A stretch of 64,000 nucleotides of DNA. It comes from JADCGM01 sp943370355. GTDB taxonomy: Bacteria; Pseudomonadota; Alphaproteobacteria; Sphingomonadales; Sphingomonadaceae. The position numbers were made by a program, and so were the translations under genes. A model generated the notes under the pieces. The model was not told where the DNA came from. It saw nothing but the letters and a program-made list of their open reading frames with translations, and ran no database searches. The stretch is taken from contig CALRQP020000020.1 in assembly GCA_943370355.1 (NCBI GenBank), positions 6,129 to 70,128 on the forward strand, given 5' to 3'. Below, piece after piece: positions 42,381 through 52,637 of this stretch (positions within the stretch are counted from its first letter, which is position 1; the number at the start of each line of letters is the position of its first letter).

Positions 42381-43904
42381 ATGGAACTCGACCCCGCCGC
42401 CTGCCACCGCGTCTTGCTCGCCCGCGACGCCCGCTATGACGGGCGCTTCTTCACGGGCGTAACTTCAACGGGTATCTACTGCCGCCCGATCTGTCCGGCG
42501 CGGCCGCCGAAGATCGAGAATTGCCGCTTCTTTCCCAGCGCCGCGGCCGCTCAGGAGGCGGGTTTTCGCCCCTGCCTGCGCTGTCGCCCGGAAAGCGCCC
42601 CCGATCTCGGCGCCTGGCGTGGCACCTCGGCCACCGTCAGCCGCGCGCTCGCGCTGATCGATGGCGGGGCGATGGAAGACGGCGATGTCGATGCGCTCGC
42701 CGGCCGGCTCGGCATGGGCGAGCGCCAGCTGCGCCGCCTGTTCCGCCAGCACCTCGGCGCCTCCCCCGTCGCGGTTGCCCAGACCCGGCGCGTGCTGCTC
42801 GCCAAACAGTTGCTACACGAAACCCGTCTACCCATGACGCAAGTCGCGCTCGCCAGCGGCTTCGGTAGCGTCCGCCGCTTCAACGAGACCTTCCAGTCGC
42901 TCTACGCCCGCCCGCCGCGCGAACTACGCCGCCTGCAGGGTGCCGATCAGCTCGAGGGTGCTGCCTTCAGCCTCCTGCTCCCCTACCGCGCGCCCTTCGA
43001 TTGGGACGGCCTGCTCGGCTTCCTCACGAGCCGGGCGATCCCCGCCGTCGAATGGGTTGAATCGGGCCGCTATGGCCGCACCATCGCGCTCGACGGCGCG
43101 ACCGGAACGATCGAAGTCGGCCACGAACCGTCGCGCGGGGCGGTGCGGGTCACCATCGATTTCCCGCGTCCGACCGCCCTTCCCGCAATTATCACACGCG
43201 TGCGCCGGGTGTTCGATCTTGCTGCCGACCCGGCGGTAATCGGCGCACATCTGTCCGCCGATCCGGTGCTCGCACCACTTGTCGCCAAGCGCCCCGGCCT
43301 GCGCGTGCCCGGTGCCTGGGATGGCTTCGAACTCGGCGTCCGGGCGATCCTCGGCCAGCAGATCAGCGTCGGAGCCGCGACCAAGCTCATCGGTCGACTC
43401 GCCGCCCGCTGGGGAACCGCCACGCCGAACGGGCGCATCGTCTTCCCGTCGCCGGCCCAACTCGCCGAGGCCGACATCGCGTCACTCGGCATGCCGCAGG
43501 CCCGTGGCGATGCGGTCGTGGCCTTGGCCCGTGCCGCGGTCGCCGATCCCCGACTGTTCGATGGCCGTCAGGACCTAGACTCCGCCATCGCGACACTGTG
43601 CGCGCTGCCCGGCATCGGTGCGTGGACCGCGCATTACATCGCCATGCGCGCGCTGCGCGAAAGCGACGCGATGCCCACCGGGGATGTCGGCTTGCTCCGC
43701 GCGCTGGCAGCGAACGGGCCGCGCCCGACCGCCGACGAGCTCACCGCTCGCGCCGAAGCGTGGCGTCCCTGGCGCGCCTATGCTGCACTCCACCTCTGGG
43801 CGAGCGACCCCGCCGCGCCCGCCCCCAAGCCCGAAAGGAAATCCCATGCACCTCACCCTCGACCGGATGGAGACGCAGGTCGGCACGCTGCTGCTGGTCT
43901 CTGA
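42381..43904 (+). CDS. AdaA-AlkA fusion: DNA alkylation sensor and 3-methyladenine glycosylase
   Basis: The 507-residue protein joins two repair activities. Residues 1-80 are the Ada zinc finger, with Cys34, Cys38, Cys65 and Cys68 in the exact Ada spacing; Cys34 would accept methyl groups from phosphotriesters. Residues about 85-190 are an AraC-type helix-turn-helix. Residues 200-480 are AlkA, with the helix-hairpin-helix LPGIGAWTAHYIAMRAL and the catalytic aspartate in PTGDVGLLRA. The final part overlaps the next gene (ogt) by 59 bases in another frame. An earlier in-frame start lies inside the transporter gene. Confidence 0.93.
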   Translation: MELDPAACHRVLLARDARYDGRFFTGVTSTGIYCRPICPARPPKIENCRFFPSAAAAQEAGFRPCLRCRPESAPDLGAWRGTSATVSRALALIDGGAMEDGDVDALAGRLGMGERQLRRLFRQHLGASPVAVAQTRRVLLAKQLLHETRLPMTQVALASGFGSVRRFNETFQSLYARPPRELRRLQGADQLEGAAFSLLLPYRAPFDWDGLLGFLTSRAIPAVEWVESGRYGRTIALDGATGTIEVGHEPSRGAVRVTIDFPRPTALPAIITRVRRVFDLAADPAVIGAHLSADPVLAPLVAKRPGLRVPGAWDGFELGVRAILGQQISVGAATKLIGRLAARWGTATPNGRIVFPSPAQLAEADIASLGMPQARGDAVVALARAAVADPRLFDGRQDLDSAIATLCALPGIGAWTAHYIAMRALRESDAMPTGDVGLLRALAANGPRPTADELTARAEAWRPWRAYAALHLWASDPAAPAPKPERKSHAPHPRPDGDAGRHAAAGL

Positions 43905-44352
43905 CGATAACGGCGTCCTGCGCGCACTCGACTTCAGCGATTATGAACCCCGGATGCGGACGCTGCTCCGCCGTCACTATGGCGAAGTGACGTTAGTCGA
44001 GGGCAAGACCCCCGAAGGCACCCGTGCAGCCGTAACGGCCTACCTAGCAGGCAACCACTCCGCGTTGGACAACATCCCCGTCGCAACGGGCGGCACCGCC
44101 TTCCAGCGCTCCGTCTGGGCGGCGCTGCGCCGCATCCCGGCCGGCGAAACGCGCAGCTACGGCGCATTGGCGGCCATGCTCGGCAAACCGGGTGCGAGCC
44201 GCGCCGTCGGCCTCGCCAACGGCGCCAACCCGATCGGCATCGTCGTCCCCTGCCACCGCGTCATCGGCGCGGACGGCACACTGACAGGCTACGCCGGCGG
44301 CACGGACCGCAAGCGCTGGCTCTTGGCGCATGAGGGAGCCACGGTGCGCTGA
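43846..44352 (+). CDS. ogt: Methylated-DNA-protein-cysteine methyltransferase
   Basis: Ogt removes methyl groups from O6-methylguanine. The 168-residue protein has active-site Cys136 in IVVPCHRVI, the arginine/asparagine support in GLANGANPIG and the helix-turn-helix AFQRSVWAALRRIPAGET. The start lies within the end of the AdaA-AlkA gene, with AGGAAA in front. The fused sensor and this gene probably form one alkylation-induced operon. Confidence 0.95.
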   Translation: MHLTLDRMETQVGTLLLVSDDNGVLRALDFSDYEPRMRTLLRRHYGEVTLVEGKTPEGTRAAVTAYLAGNHSALDNIPVATGGTAFQRSVWAALRRIPAGETRSYGALAAMLGKPGASRAVGLANGANPIGIVVPCHRVIGADGTLTGYAGGTDRKRWLLAHEGATVR

Positions 44353-44370
44353 TCCAGCGCACCGGTCTCG

Positions 44371-45642
<1,272 letters not shown>

Positions 45643-45803
45643 CCTTCCCCGGCACGGCGGCCGGTTCGTCTCAACCGCATCCTAGCGGCTCGTCAGCGGG
45701 GGGCAACCGTTCTGCGACGGACCGCCGCCCCTGCGACGCATTTCGATGACATATATACGACGCAAGCCTTCGACGCCATTAACGCGGAGTCGAAAACTTG
45801 TTC

Positions 45804-45817
45804 CGCCGTCAGCGGCG
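45804..45817 (-). terminator. Small hairpin after clpP
   Basis: CGCCG-TCAG-CGGCG can form a short stem just past the clpP stop. A TTTT run lies some nine bases further on the minus strand. It is weak and may allow read-through to clpX. Confidence 0.35.
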
Positions 45818-45818
45818 A

Positions 45819-46451
45819 TCAGGCCGCCTTGGCGATCTCGCCCTCGATCGGGCTCGGCCGCTTGTCCATGACCTCGTCGATGAGGCCGAACTCCTTGGCC
45901 TCCGCCGCCGACAGGAACTTGTCGCGCTCCATCGCGCGCTCGATCACGTCGATGTCCTGGCCCGTATGCTTGGCATAAAGCTCGTTCATCGTCTGCCGCG
46001 TGCGCAGGATCTCGCGTGCCTGGATTTCGATGTCGGTCGCCTGGCCCTGCGCACCGCCCGAGGGCTGGTGGACCATGACGCGGGCATTGGTCAGCGCCAC
46101 GCGCATGCCGGGTTCACCGGCTGCGAGCAGGAAGCTGCCCATCGACGCGGCCTGACCGACGCACAGCGTGCCGACGCGCGGGCGGATATATTGCATGGTG
46201 TCGTAGATCGCCATGCCCGCCGTCACCACGCCGCCCGGCGAGTTGATGTACATGAAGATGTCCTTCTTCGGATTTTCCGCCTCGAGGAAGAGCAGCTGCG
46301 CGACGATCAGCGAAGCCATATGGTCCTCGACCTGACCGGTCACGAAGATGATGCGTTCGCGCAGCAGGCGCGAATAGATGTCGAACGAACGTTCACCGCG
46401 GTTCGATTGCTCGATGACGATGGGGACGAGGCCCATGGCGGTGTCGATCAT
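45819..46451 (-). CDS. clpP: ATP-dependent Clp protease proteolytic subunit ClpP
   Basis: ClpP is the barrel-shaped serine protease used by ClpX and ClpA. The 210-residue protein has the triad Ser103 (GQAASMGS), His128 (MVHQPSGG) and Asp177 (ERDKFL). The ATG at 46451 gives the normal start; an ATG 15 bases later (46436) is an alternative. In alphaproteobacteria ClpXP removes the cell-cycle regulator CtrA, which links it to the ChpT gene in this window. Confidence 0.97.
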   Translation of the reverse strand: MIDTAMGLVPIVIEQSNRGERSFDIYSRLLRERIIFVTGQVEDHMASLIVAQLLFLEAENPKKDIFMYINSPGGVVTAGMAIYDTMQYIRPRVGTLCVGQAASMGSFLLAAGEPGMRVALTNARVMVHQPSGGAQGQATDIEIQAREILRTRQTMNELYAKHTGQDIDVIERAMERDKFLSAAEAKEFGLIDEVMDKRPSPIEGEIAKAA

Positions 46452-46539
46452 GATGGAATGCGCTCCCGGTTTTCTCTGCCGTCCGCCAATGTCGGACGGG
46501 ACGGGCCGGAGTTCAATAGGCGGTTGCGCGAGAATGAGA

Positions 46540-46567
46540 AAGGGCGGCCCGTTTCCGGACCGCCCTT
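46540..46567 (-). terminator. Terminator after the TonB-dependent receptor
   Basis: AAGGGCGG and CCGCCCTT (46540-46547, 46560-46567) form an 8-bp stem 21 bases past the receptor stop. The minus strand then reads TCTCATTCTC, a T-rich but broken tail. Confidence 0.6.
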
Positions 46568-46588
46568 CGTCATTTGCGTGATAGCCGA

Positions 46589-49042
46589 TCAGAAGGCGAG
46601 GCGAAGCGATGCCTGCACCGTCGACGGCGCGCCGACCGAGTAGGTGGCGAAGTTCGCGCCGACCGTCGAGCCGTTGCTCGCGACCACCGGCAGCGCATTG
46701 GTCACGCTGCTGATGTTGCCGAGATACTTCTCGCTGAGCACGTTGGTCCAGTTCATCTGCAACCACGATCCCTTCAGGCCGATCGTATCGAGCCGGATGC
46801 GGGCATTGAGGTTGACGATGTTGTAGCTCGGCGCGATCTCGTCGTTGACGTCGGTTGAGAACCGCTTGCCGACATGCTTCATCTCAAGGCCGGTCTCGAA
46901 GACTTCACCGTTGAACGCTGCACGCAGCGCCCACTGATTCTTCGGCGTTTCGACCAGCTGCTTGCCCGTCGTCGGCAGCAGCGTCGCGACGCCAGCTCCG
47001 TTGCGGCCCTGCACGACATCGTTGCGCACATCGGTGTCGGTGTAGGTGTAGCTGCCGTACAGCGAGACCTGCGAGGTCACGTTGACGCCGAGCTGGCCGT
47101 CGAAGCCCTTGAATTTCACCGTGCCGACGTCGCGGGCGATGTTGATGCCCTGATCCTGGTCAAAGGAGCGAACGATGCGGTGGTTGAACGTCGACTTGTA
47201 GGCGCTGACCGTGCCGAGCACCGGACCACGCTGGTAGCGATAGCCGACTTCGAACAATTCAGTCGTCTCAGGCTGAACCTTCGGCAACTGAATGTCGTAC
47301 AGATCGTCGGTACGCGGCGACGACAGGTTCTGCGAATAGCCGGCGAACAGCATCTGCCCTTCGCCCGGACGGACGCTCACGCCGACATTCGGCAGCAGCT
47401 TGTCATACTTGACGGTGCTGTTGAACAGACCACGCGCATTGTTGGCAGCCGAGATCGTGCCGACGGCCTGATCCGAGCAGTAAGCGAAACCAGCGGTGGT
47501 CGTGTAGCAATATTGGTTGAGCTTGCGCTTGAAGTAAGGCGCGCGGACACCGAGGCTGACGGTCAGCATCTTGTCGAAATATTCGCCGCGATATTCCGCC
47601 GCGAACTGGTTCAGGATCGCCTCCGAATAACGGTTGCGGGTCTGGAACACCTTGCCGTCCAGCGTCATGATCGGCGTGCCCTTCAGGCCACCGAACACGT
47701 TGGTCGGGTTGCCGTTCGCGTCGAGGAAGGTGAACGCGCCGGTCTGGCGGTGATGACCCAGGTCGAGCGTGTAGGCGACGCGGACCAGGTTATCGTCGTT
47801 GATGTGCCAGATCAGCGAGCTGTTCAGGCCGAAGCGGTTGGTGTTGGTGTTGTTGGGACGATACAGGCGGATGTTGTCGAGTACGTCGCCGTCGCCGTTC
47901 AGGTCGACGCCGGGCTGTGCCGCAACGGCGGTCGCCGGATTGTAGCGCGTGCCCTGAAGCCGCTGATCCTTCTCCGAAACGATCTCATTGCCGCCGCCAT
48001 TGGCGAGCACATACTGATAGGACGGATCGACCGTCAGCGTCACATTGTCGGTCAGCGTGAACTTGCTGAGTACCCGGATGTTGCCAGTGTTCGACGGATT
48101 GATGAACAGATTATAGTAGCCGCTATCGACACCGATGGTGGTCAGGCCGCACGCCGAGAAGGGTGCGATATTCTCGTTCTGGACCGTGCCGTTACCGGCC
48201 GTCGGACGCGGGCACACGTTCACGCGGTCGATGTTCGGGTTGGCGATGAACTCGCTCAGACGCAGGTTGCGGTAAAAATTGTTCCGGTTTTCGTTGTAGT
48301 GGCCGAGGATGCTGATGAAGTCGCCGTTATCACCAATCGGCTGATAGATGCGGGCGTTGACCTGCTTCTTGGTCAGGTCGCCCGGACCCTTGAACTTATT
48401 ATAGTCCGTGTAGGAGCCGGCGATGAATGCGGAGGTGCCCCAGGGGCCGAACTTGCCGCTGTCGATCACACCGAAACCGCGGCGATAGTGGTTCTCGCCG
48501 ATCGAAGCCTGACCGATGACGCCGAAATCTTCAAACGGCTTGCGCGTGATGTAGTTGATCGTACCGCCGGTCGACGACGCGGTCGGCGTATCGACGTCGG
48601 TCGTGCCGATGTTGACCACAGCGCGCTCGATCAGTTCCGAGTCCAGCTGCTGGTTCGAGAAGATCGAGTAGTTGCCGGTGTCATTGAGTGGAATACCGTC
48701 CTGCAGCAGCGCGATGCGCGGGCCGTCGAGGCCGCGCAAGCGGACGTTACCGCCCGAGTTGCCGTAAGGATCGTTGTTCACGAAGTTGTAGCCCGGCGTC
48801 AGGTTCAGCGTCTCGAGGATCGTCTGACCAGCAACCTTGGACTGGATGAATTCCTGATCGATCGTCGAGCGCGACTTCGGTGCCTGCTCCGCGACGATGA
48901 CGCCCTGCGACTTGGTGCGGGTGCCGGTGACGACGATTTCTTCGACCGACTGTGAGCCGGTCGACTGCGCGAGCGCGCCGGTCGAATAAGTCAGTCCAAT
49001 CGCGAGCGCCGCGGTTGCGGTGCCGATACGAAGTGCGCGCAT
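46589..49042 (-). CDS. TonB-dependent outer-membrane receptor
   Basis: The 817-residue protein has a signal peptide ending near TGALAQ, a TonB box-like VEEIVVTGTR and the plug domain. The plug includes VRLRGLDGPRIALLQDGIPL and the typical GTINYITRKPF. The body is a 22-strand beta-barrel that ends in VQASLRLAF with terminal Phe. It takes up a siderophore, vitamin or sugar; the substrate is not visible. No TonB, regulator or transporter gene is next to it. The ATG at 49042 precedes a signal peptide, so a 41-codon in-frame extension was dropped. Confidence 0.93.
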   Translation of the reverse strand: MRALRIGTATAALAIGLTYSTGALAQSTGSQSVEEIVVTGTRTKSQGVIVAEQAPKSRSTIDQEFIQSKVAGQTILETLNLTPGYNFVNNDPYGNSGGNVRLRGLDGPRIALLQDGIPLNDTGNYSIFSNQQLDSELIERAVVNIGTTDVDTPTASSTGGTINYITRKPFEDFGVIGQASIGENHYRRGFGVIDSGKFGPWGTSAFIAGSYTDYNKFKGPGDLTKKQVNARIYQPIGDNGDFISILGHYNENRNNFYRNLRLSEFIANPNIDRVNVCPRPTAGNGTVQNENIAPFSACGLTTIGVDSGYYNLFINPSNTGNIRVLSKFTLTDNVTLTVDPSYQYVLANGGGNEIVSEKDQRLQGTRYNPATAVAAQPGVDLNGDGDVLDNIRLYRPNNTNTNRFGLNSSLIWHINDDNLVRVAYTLDLGHHRQTGAFTFLDANGNPTNVFGGLKGTPIMTLDGKVFQTRNRYSEAILNQFAAEYRGEYFDKMLTVSLGVRAPYFKRKLNQYCYTTTAGFAYCSDQAVGTISAANNARGLFNSTVKYDKLLPNVGVSVRPGEGQMLFAGYSQNLSSPRTDDLYDIQLPKVQPETTELFEVGYRYQRGPVLGTVSAYKSTFNHRIVRSFDQDQGINIARDVGTVKFKGFDGQLGVNVTSQVSLYGSYTYTDTDVRNDVVQGRNGAGVATLLPTTGKQLVETPKNQWALRAAFNGEVFETGLEMKHVGKRFSTDVNDEIAPSYNIVNLNARIRLDTIGLKGSWLQMNWTNVLSEKYLGNISSVTNALPVVASNGSTVGANFATYSVGAPSTVQASLRLAF

Positions 49043-49318
49043 GTGAGATGTCCCCTTGTTCGGAAAGTGCCGTACAGATGCCCTGCGTCGGCGTCTGTGC
49101 GACTTGGCGCGGCTTGTGAAGCGCAATTGTGACAGTCCTGCGACGCCAAGGGTGCGGTGCAGCATGTCCCGAGTTGGCAGAGATTTGAATCAGTCGGGAG
49201 CGTGGCCGGAGGGCAACAGTCGCGGGCAACTCCGGCTGTTCAGAACGGCAGGGAAACAGAATTTTGACCTGTTCGCGAGGGACCCGATTCGTTCACCTCG
49301 TAATGTCTGATTCTCGCC

Positions 49319-49810
49319 TCAGCGGCCCGGACCGCGCCCGCCGCTGTCGTCCCGGTGAATCCTGATGTTCAGCGCCGGCGCGGCCTGCAGCATCTCGGCG
49401 CGCATCACGAACCCGTCATGGTTCACGTCGAACTTGGCGAACTGCCGTTCGAACTCGGCCCGAAACTCTGCTGCCGACACGCGGTCGTCCTGGTCGCGGT
49501 CGAAATCGAAGCGGCCCGGTGGCGAGCTTTGATCGCCGAGCCACGCCGCAGCCCAGTCACCAAGCTCGATGAGGCCGATCGATCCGCTGCTCTGCGGATC
49601 GGCCGCCTTCCACGCCCGGGCGATGCCCGCCTCCAGTTCGGTCCGGTCGAGCCGCAAGTCGAAGTTGCTGTCGAAGCCCGTGAACAGCAGCGCGACGGGT
49701 GCATAGGTGCGCGCGCCCGCTCCGGGCGCCGGCGGGCTCGGCGGCGCGACCGGCGGCGCGGGTTTGGCGGCGGTCAGGAGCAGGAGGGCAAGGATCAGAC
49801 CGCGACGCAT
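49319..49810 (-). CDS. Exported EF-hand protein
   Basis: The 163-residue protein has a signal peptide (RGLILALLLLTAAKPAPP), a Pro-rich spacer and three EF-hand-like loops. The best are DRDQDDRVSAAEF and DVNHDGFVMRAEM, with Asp/Asn at the calcium positions; the first, DSNFDLRLDRTEL, is less complete. It probably binds calcium in the periplasm. Its role is unknown. Confidence 0.83.
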   Translation of the reverse strand: MRRGLILALLLLTAAKPAPPVAPPSPPAPGAGARTYAPVALLFTGFDSNFDLRLDRTELEAGIARAWKAADPQSSGSIGLIELGDWAAAWLGDQSSPPGRFDFDRDQDDRVSAAEFRAEFERQFAKFDVNHDGFVMRAEMLQAAPALNIRIHRDDSGGRGPGR

Positions 49811-49832
49811 CGAATACTCCTGACCGAAAGCG

Positions 49833-50765
49833 CTAGGATTGCCCCGACATCGCTTGTCCGTCCAGCGGCATCGCCCAGATTTCGCCCTGCACCGGCTCGC
49901 CGAATTCATCGTGCACTTCGACCGAACGGATTTCGAGCCCCGCTGCGGCATAGATGCGGCGCGCGCTGGTCAGCACGGTGTGCGTCCACAGCATCAGTTC
50001 GCGGTAGCCGGCCGCGCGCGCCATCTCCACGCAGCGCGACACCAGCGCCTCGCCAATGCCGCGTCCGCGCGCCCAGCTTTCCACATACAGAAGGCGGAGC
50101 TGCCCGACATTGTCACCGGCGTCGACGAGCAGCACCGAGCCCGCCATCACGCCGCCGATCTCGGCAATCCAGGCCTGTTCGCGACCCGGCTTGAAATCGC
50201 GCAGCAAGTGCGCGGTCACTTCGCCGATCAGAGACTCAAGCCCCACGCCCCAGCCATAATTCTCGGCATAGAGAATGGCCTGCCGGGCGGTGAGACTCCC
50301 CATGTCGCCGGGCCGAAAGGTCCGGATTGACACGGGCTCATGAGACCGGCCACCCAGGAGCGATTCGGCCAGTCCGAGCGCTTCCGACAGAGCGTGCCGG
50401 TCCGCTTCCAGGAGAGGCGCGAGCAGGCGCTCGACATCCTCGCGGCTGCGCGCATCAAGTGCGTCAAAGCGGGCCCGCCCGTCGTCTGTCAGCAAAATCG
50501 GGCGCTTGCGGGCATCGCCACCGCGGCCCCGCGCGACCCATCCGCGCTCCTCGAACCGCCGGAGGGTCCGGCTCAGATAACCGGCGTCGATCCCGAGATC
50601 GACACCGATTTCCGAAGCCAGCGGCGCGTCGCGAGTCGCCAGCTCATAGAGCAGGCGCGCCTCGGGAAGCGACAGTTCGCTGCCCTGATAATGGCGATCG
50701 AGCGCACCCACTAGGCGGGTGTGAAAGCGGTTGAAGCGGCGGAGCGTGGCGACGGCGTCGGTCAT
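49833..50765 (-). CDS. MarR-GNAT fusion: helix-turn-helix and acetyltransferase
   Basis: The 310-residue protein has a MarR-type winged helix (residues about 5-140, LSLPEARLLYELATR and DAGYLSRTLRRFEERGWVAR). A GNAT acetyltransferase domain follows (about 155-305) with the acetyl-CoA loop ESWARGRGIGEALV. MarR-GNAT fusions occur in many bacteria, but the ligand and the acceptor are unknown. The ATG at 50765 excludes an upstream extension that overlaps queA. Confidence 0.9.
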   Translation of the reverse strand: MTDAVATLRRFNRFHTRLVGALDRHYQGSELSLPEARLLYELATRDAPLASEIGVDLGIDAGYLSRTLRRFEERGWVARGRGGDARKRPILLTDDGRARFDALDARSREDVERLLAPLLEADRHALSEALGLAESLLGGRSHEPVSIRTFRPGDMGSLTARQAILYAENYGWGVGLESLIGEVTAHLLRDFKPGREQAWIAEIGGVMAGSVLLVDAGDNVGQLRLLYVESWARGRGIGEALVSRCVEMARAAGYRELMLWTHTVLTSARRIYAAAGLEIRSVEVHDEFGEPVQGEIWAMPLDGQAMSGQS

Positions 50766-50796
50766 TCCGGAAATGTTTCGTCGATGGTTGCTTTTG

Positions 50797-51828
50797 TCAA
50801 CTATCTGGAAGCAGAAGACTGGAATCGCCATAGCTGTAGAAGCGGTAGCCGCCTGCGATTGCATGCGCGTAGATTGACTGCATGCGCTCCAGCCCCATCA
50901 GCGCGCTGACCAGCATGAACAGGGTCGAGCACGGCAGGTGGAAATTGGTCATCAGCCCATCGACCGAGCGGATCAATCGGCCAGGCGTGATGAAGATGCG
51001 CGTGTCGCCGTTAAAAGCACCGATGTGCCCCTGCTCGTCTGCAGCGCTTTCCAACAGCCGCAGCGAGGTCGTGCCGACCGCAATGACCCGACCGCCCGCC
51101 GCCCGCGCCGCGTTCAACCGATCCGCCGTCGCGCCGTCGATCCGCCCCCACTCGGCGTGCATGCGGTGGTCAGCGGTGTCCTCGACCTTCACGGGCAGGA
51201 AGGTCCCCGCACCGACATGCAGCGTCAGCGTCTCCCGCGCGACGCCCGCCGCGTCGAGCGCTGCGAATAGTTCAGGCGTGAAATGCAGGCCCGCCGTCGG
51301 CGCCGCGACGGCACCCGGTGCATCGGCGTAGACGGTCTGATAATCGTCGAGGTCGCGTGCATCGGCAGGCCGTTTGCCGGCGATATAGGGTGGCAGCGGC
51401 ATGACGCCCGCCTCGGCGAGAGCGGCTTCCAGCGGCTGATCGGCAGCAAATTTCCAGAGGATCGCGCCATCCTCGTCGCGTTCCTCCACAACACCGGTCA
51501 GCCCTGCCCCGAACTCGACCGTATCGCCGATCTTCAGCCGCTTGGCATTGCGCACGAACGCCCACCAGCGCCACGCATCCTCGCGCTTATGTAGCGTCAC
51601 GCCGATCCGGGCCTCGCCGCGCCGCCCGAACAGCTGCGCCGGGATCACCTTTGTGTCATTGAAGACCAGCACATCGCCGCGCCGGAGCAGCGACGGCAGA
51701 TCACTGACCCGCAGATCACGCGTGGATGCGCCGTCCGCCACCAGCAGCCGCGCCGAATCGCGCGGACTGACCGGCCGCAGCGCGATCAGCTCCGGCGGAA
51801 GCGCGAAGTCGAAATCGGCGACGCGCAT
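50797..51828 (-). CDS. queA: tRNA preQ1(34) S-adenosylmethionine ribosyltransferase-isomerase
   Basis: QueA adds the ribosyl part of SAM to preQ1 in tRNA, making epoxyqueuosine. The 343-residue protein has the family blocks DFALPPELIALRPVSPRDSARLL, FNDTKVIPAQLFGRR, TAGLHFTPELF and MTNFHLPCSTLFMLVSALMG (key residues). The previous enzyme, tgt, is at 29621-30757 in the same window. Confidence 0.96.
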   Translation of the reverse strand: MRVADFDFALPPELIALRPVSPRDSARLLVADGASTRDLRVSDLPSLLRRGDVLVFNDTKVIPAQLFGRRGEARIGVTLHKREDAWRWWAFVRNAKRLKIGDTVEFGAGLTGVVEERDEDGAILWKFAADQPLEAALAEAGVMPLPPYIAGKRPADARDLDDYQTVYADAPGAVAAPTAGLHFTPELFAALDAAGVARETLTLHVGAGTFLPVKVEDTADHRMHAEWGRIDGATADRLNAARAAGGRVIAVGTTSLRLLESAADEQGHIGAFNGDTRIFITPGRLIRSVDGLMTNFHLPCSTLFMLVSALMGLERMQSIYAHAIAGGYRFYSYGDSSLLLPDS

Positions 51829-51853
51829 CAGGCGCCCACAACCCGAAAACAGC

Positions 51854-51948
51854 CGTCATTCCCGCGCAGGCGGGAATCCAGCGTTCGGCCGTACTCCGCG
51901 CTCTCCGGGAGCGCACAACCCTGGATTCCCGCCTGCGCGGGAATGACG
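51854..51948. repeat. REP-like inverted pair of 28-base palindromic units
   Basis: CGTCATTCCCGCGCAGGCGGGAATCCAG (51854-51881; written here as its halves CGTCATTCCCGCG and CAGGCGGGAATCCAG) and its exact reverse complement (51921-51948) flank a 39-base spacer. Each unit is itself a hairpin. They lie between queA and the cyclophilin gene. A related unit is at 63955-63982. Confidence 0.85.
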
Positions 51949-51964
51949 GACGCCCTGGAAATAG

Positions 51965-52573
51965 CTATTTCACCGGCGTCGCGGGCTGCGGCGGCGCGAT
52001 CATCGCGACGGGCGGCGGAGGCGGCACATGGTCGGGTTCCATGCTGGCGCGGATGATTTTCGACGGATTGGCCGGCGGCTCGCCACGCTCGATCGCATCG
52101 ACCCACTCCATGCCGTCCATCACGCGGCCGAATACCGTGTAGAGCCGATCAAGCTTCAGCGCCGGCGACAGGCAGATGTAGAACTGGCTGTTCGCACCGT
52201 CCTTGTCCTCGGGCCGCGCAGCTGCAACAGCGCCACGCACATGTGGCAAGTCATTGAACTCGGCCTTCAAATTCGGATATTTCGAGCCACCGCCGCCGGT
52301 CGCGGTCGGGTCGCCGCCCTGCGCCATGAAGCCTTCGATGACGCGGTGGAACACCGTGCCATTGTAGAAGCCCTCCTTGGTGAGCAGCTTGATCCGCTCG
52401 ACATGCTTTGGTGCCATGTCGGGCCGGAGCAGGATGCGCACGCGCCCGCCGGTCGACAGGTCGAGCACCCAGATATTCGCCGGATCGACGACCGGGGCCG
52501 GCGTCGGCGCAGGCTGGGCGGTCGCTGCCACCGCCATGAACAGTCCCGCAATCACCGCCAGCAGACGCCGCAT
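51965..52573 (-). CDS. Exported cyclophilin-type peptidyl-prolyl isomerase
   Basis: The 202-residue protein has a signal peptide (RLLAVIAGLFMAVAATAQ) and a cyclophilin domain with FHRVIEGFMAQGGDPTATGG and DGANSQFYICLS. It ends in a Pro-rich tail. It would act in periplasmic protein folding. GGGGAG seven bases upstream supports the ATG at 52573. Confidence 0.93.
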   Translation of the reverse strand: MRRLLAVIAGLFMAVAATAQPAPTPAPVVDPANIWVLDLSTGGRVRILLRPDMAPKHVERIKLLTKEGFYNGTVFHRVIEGFMAQGGDPTATGGGGSKYPNLKAEFNDLPHVRGAVAAARPEDKDGANSQFYICLSPALKLDRLYTVFGRVMDGMEWVDAIERGEPPANPSKIIRASMEPDHVPPPPPVAMIAPPQPATPVK

Positions 52574-52637
52574 CAAGTCGCTCCCCTGAAATTTCATATC
52601 GCCTGTTGCCTGCCCTAGCATGAACCGCCGCTGAGCG

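Noticed and set aside
46452..46540. Heat-shock promoter for clpP
   Set aside because: ATTGAAC is a fair -35, but no CCCCAT-like -10 stands at the correct distance.
46874..48955. 693-codon open frame antisense to the TonB receptor
   Set aside because: It has no ribosome site, no recognisable domain and overlaps a strongly supported receptor. It follows from the GC-rich codon bias of the sense gene.
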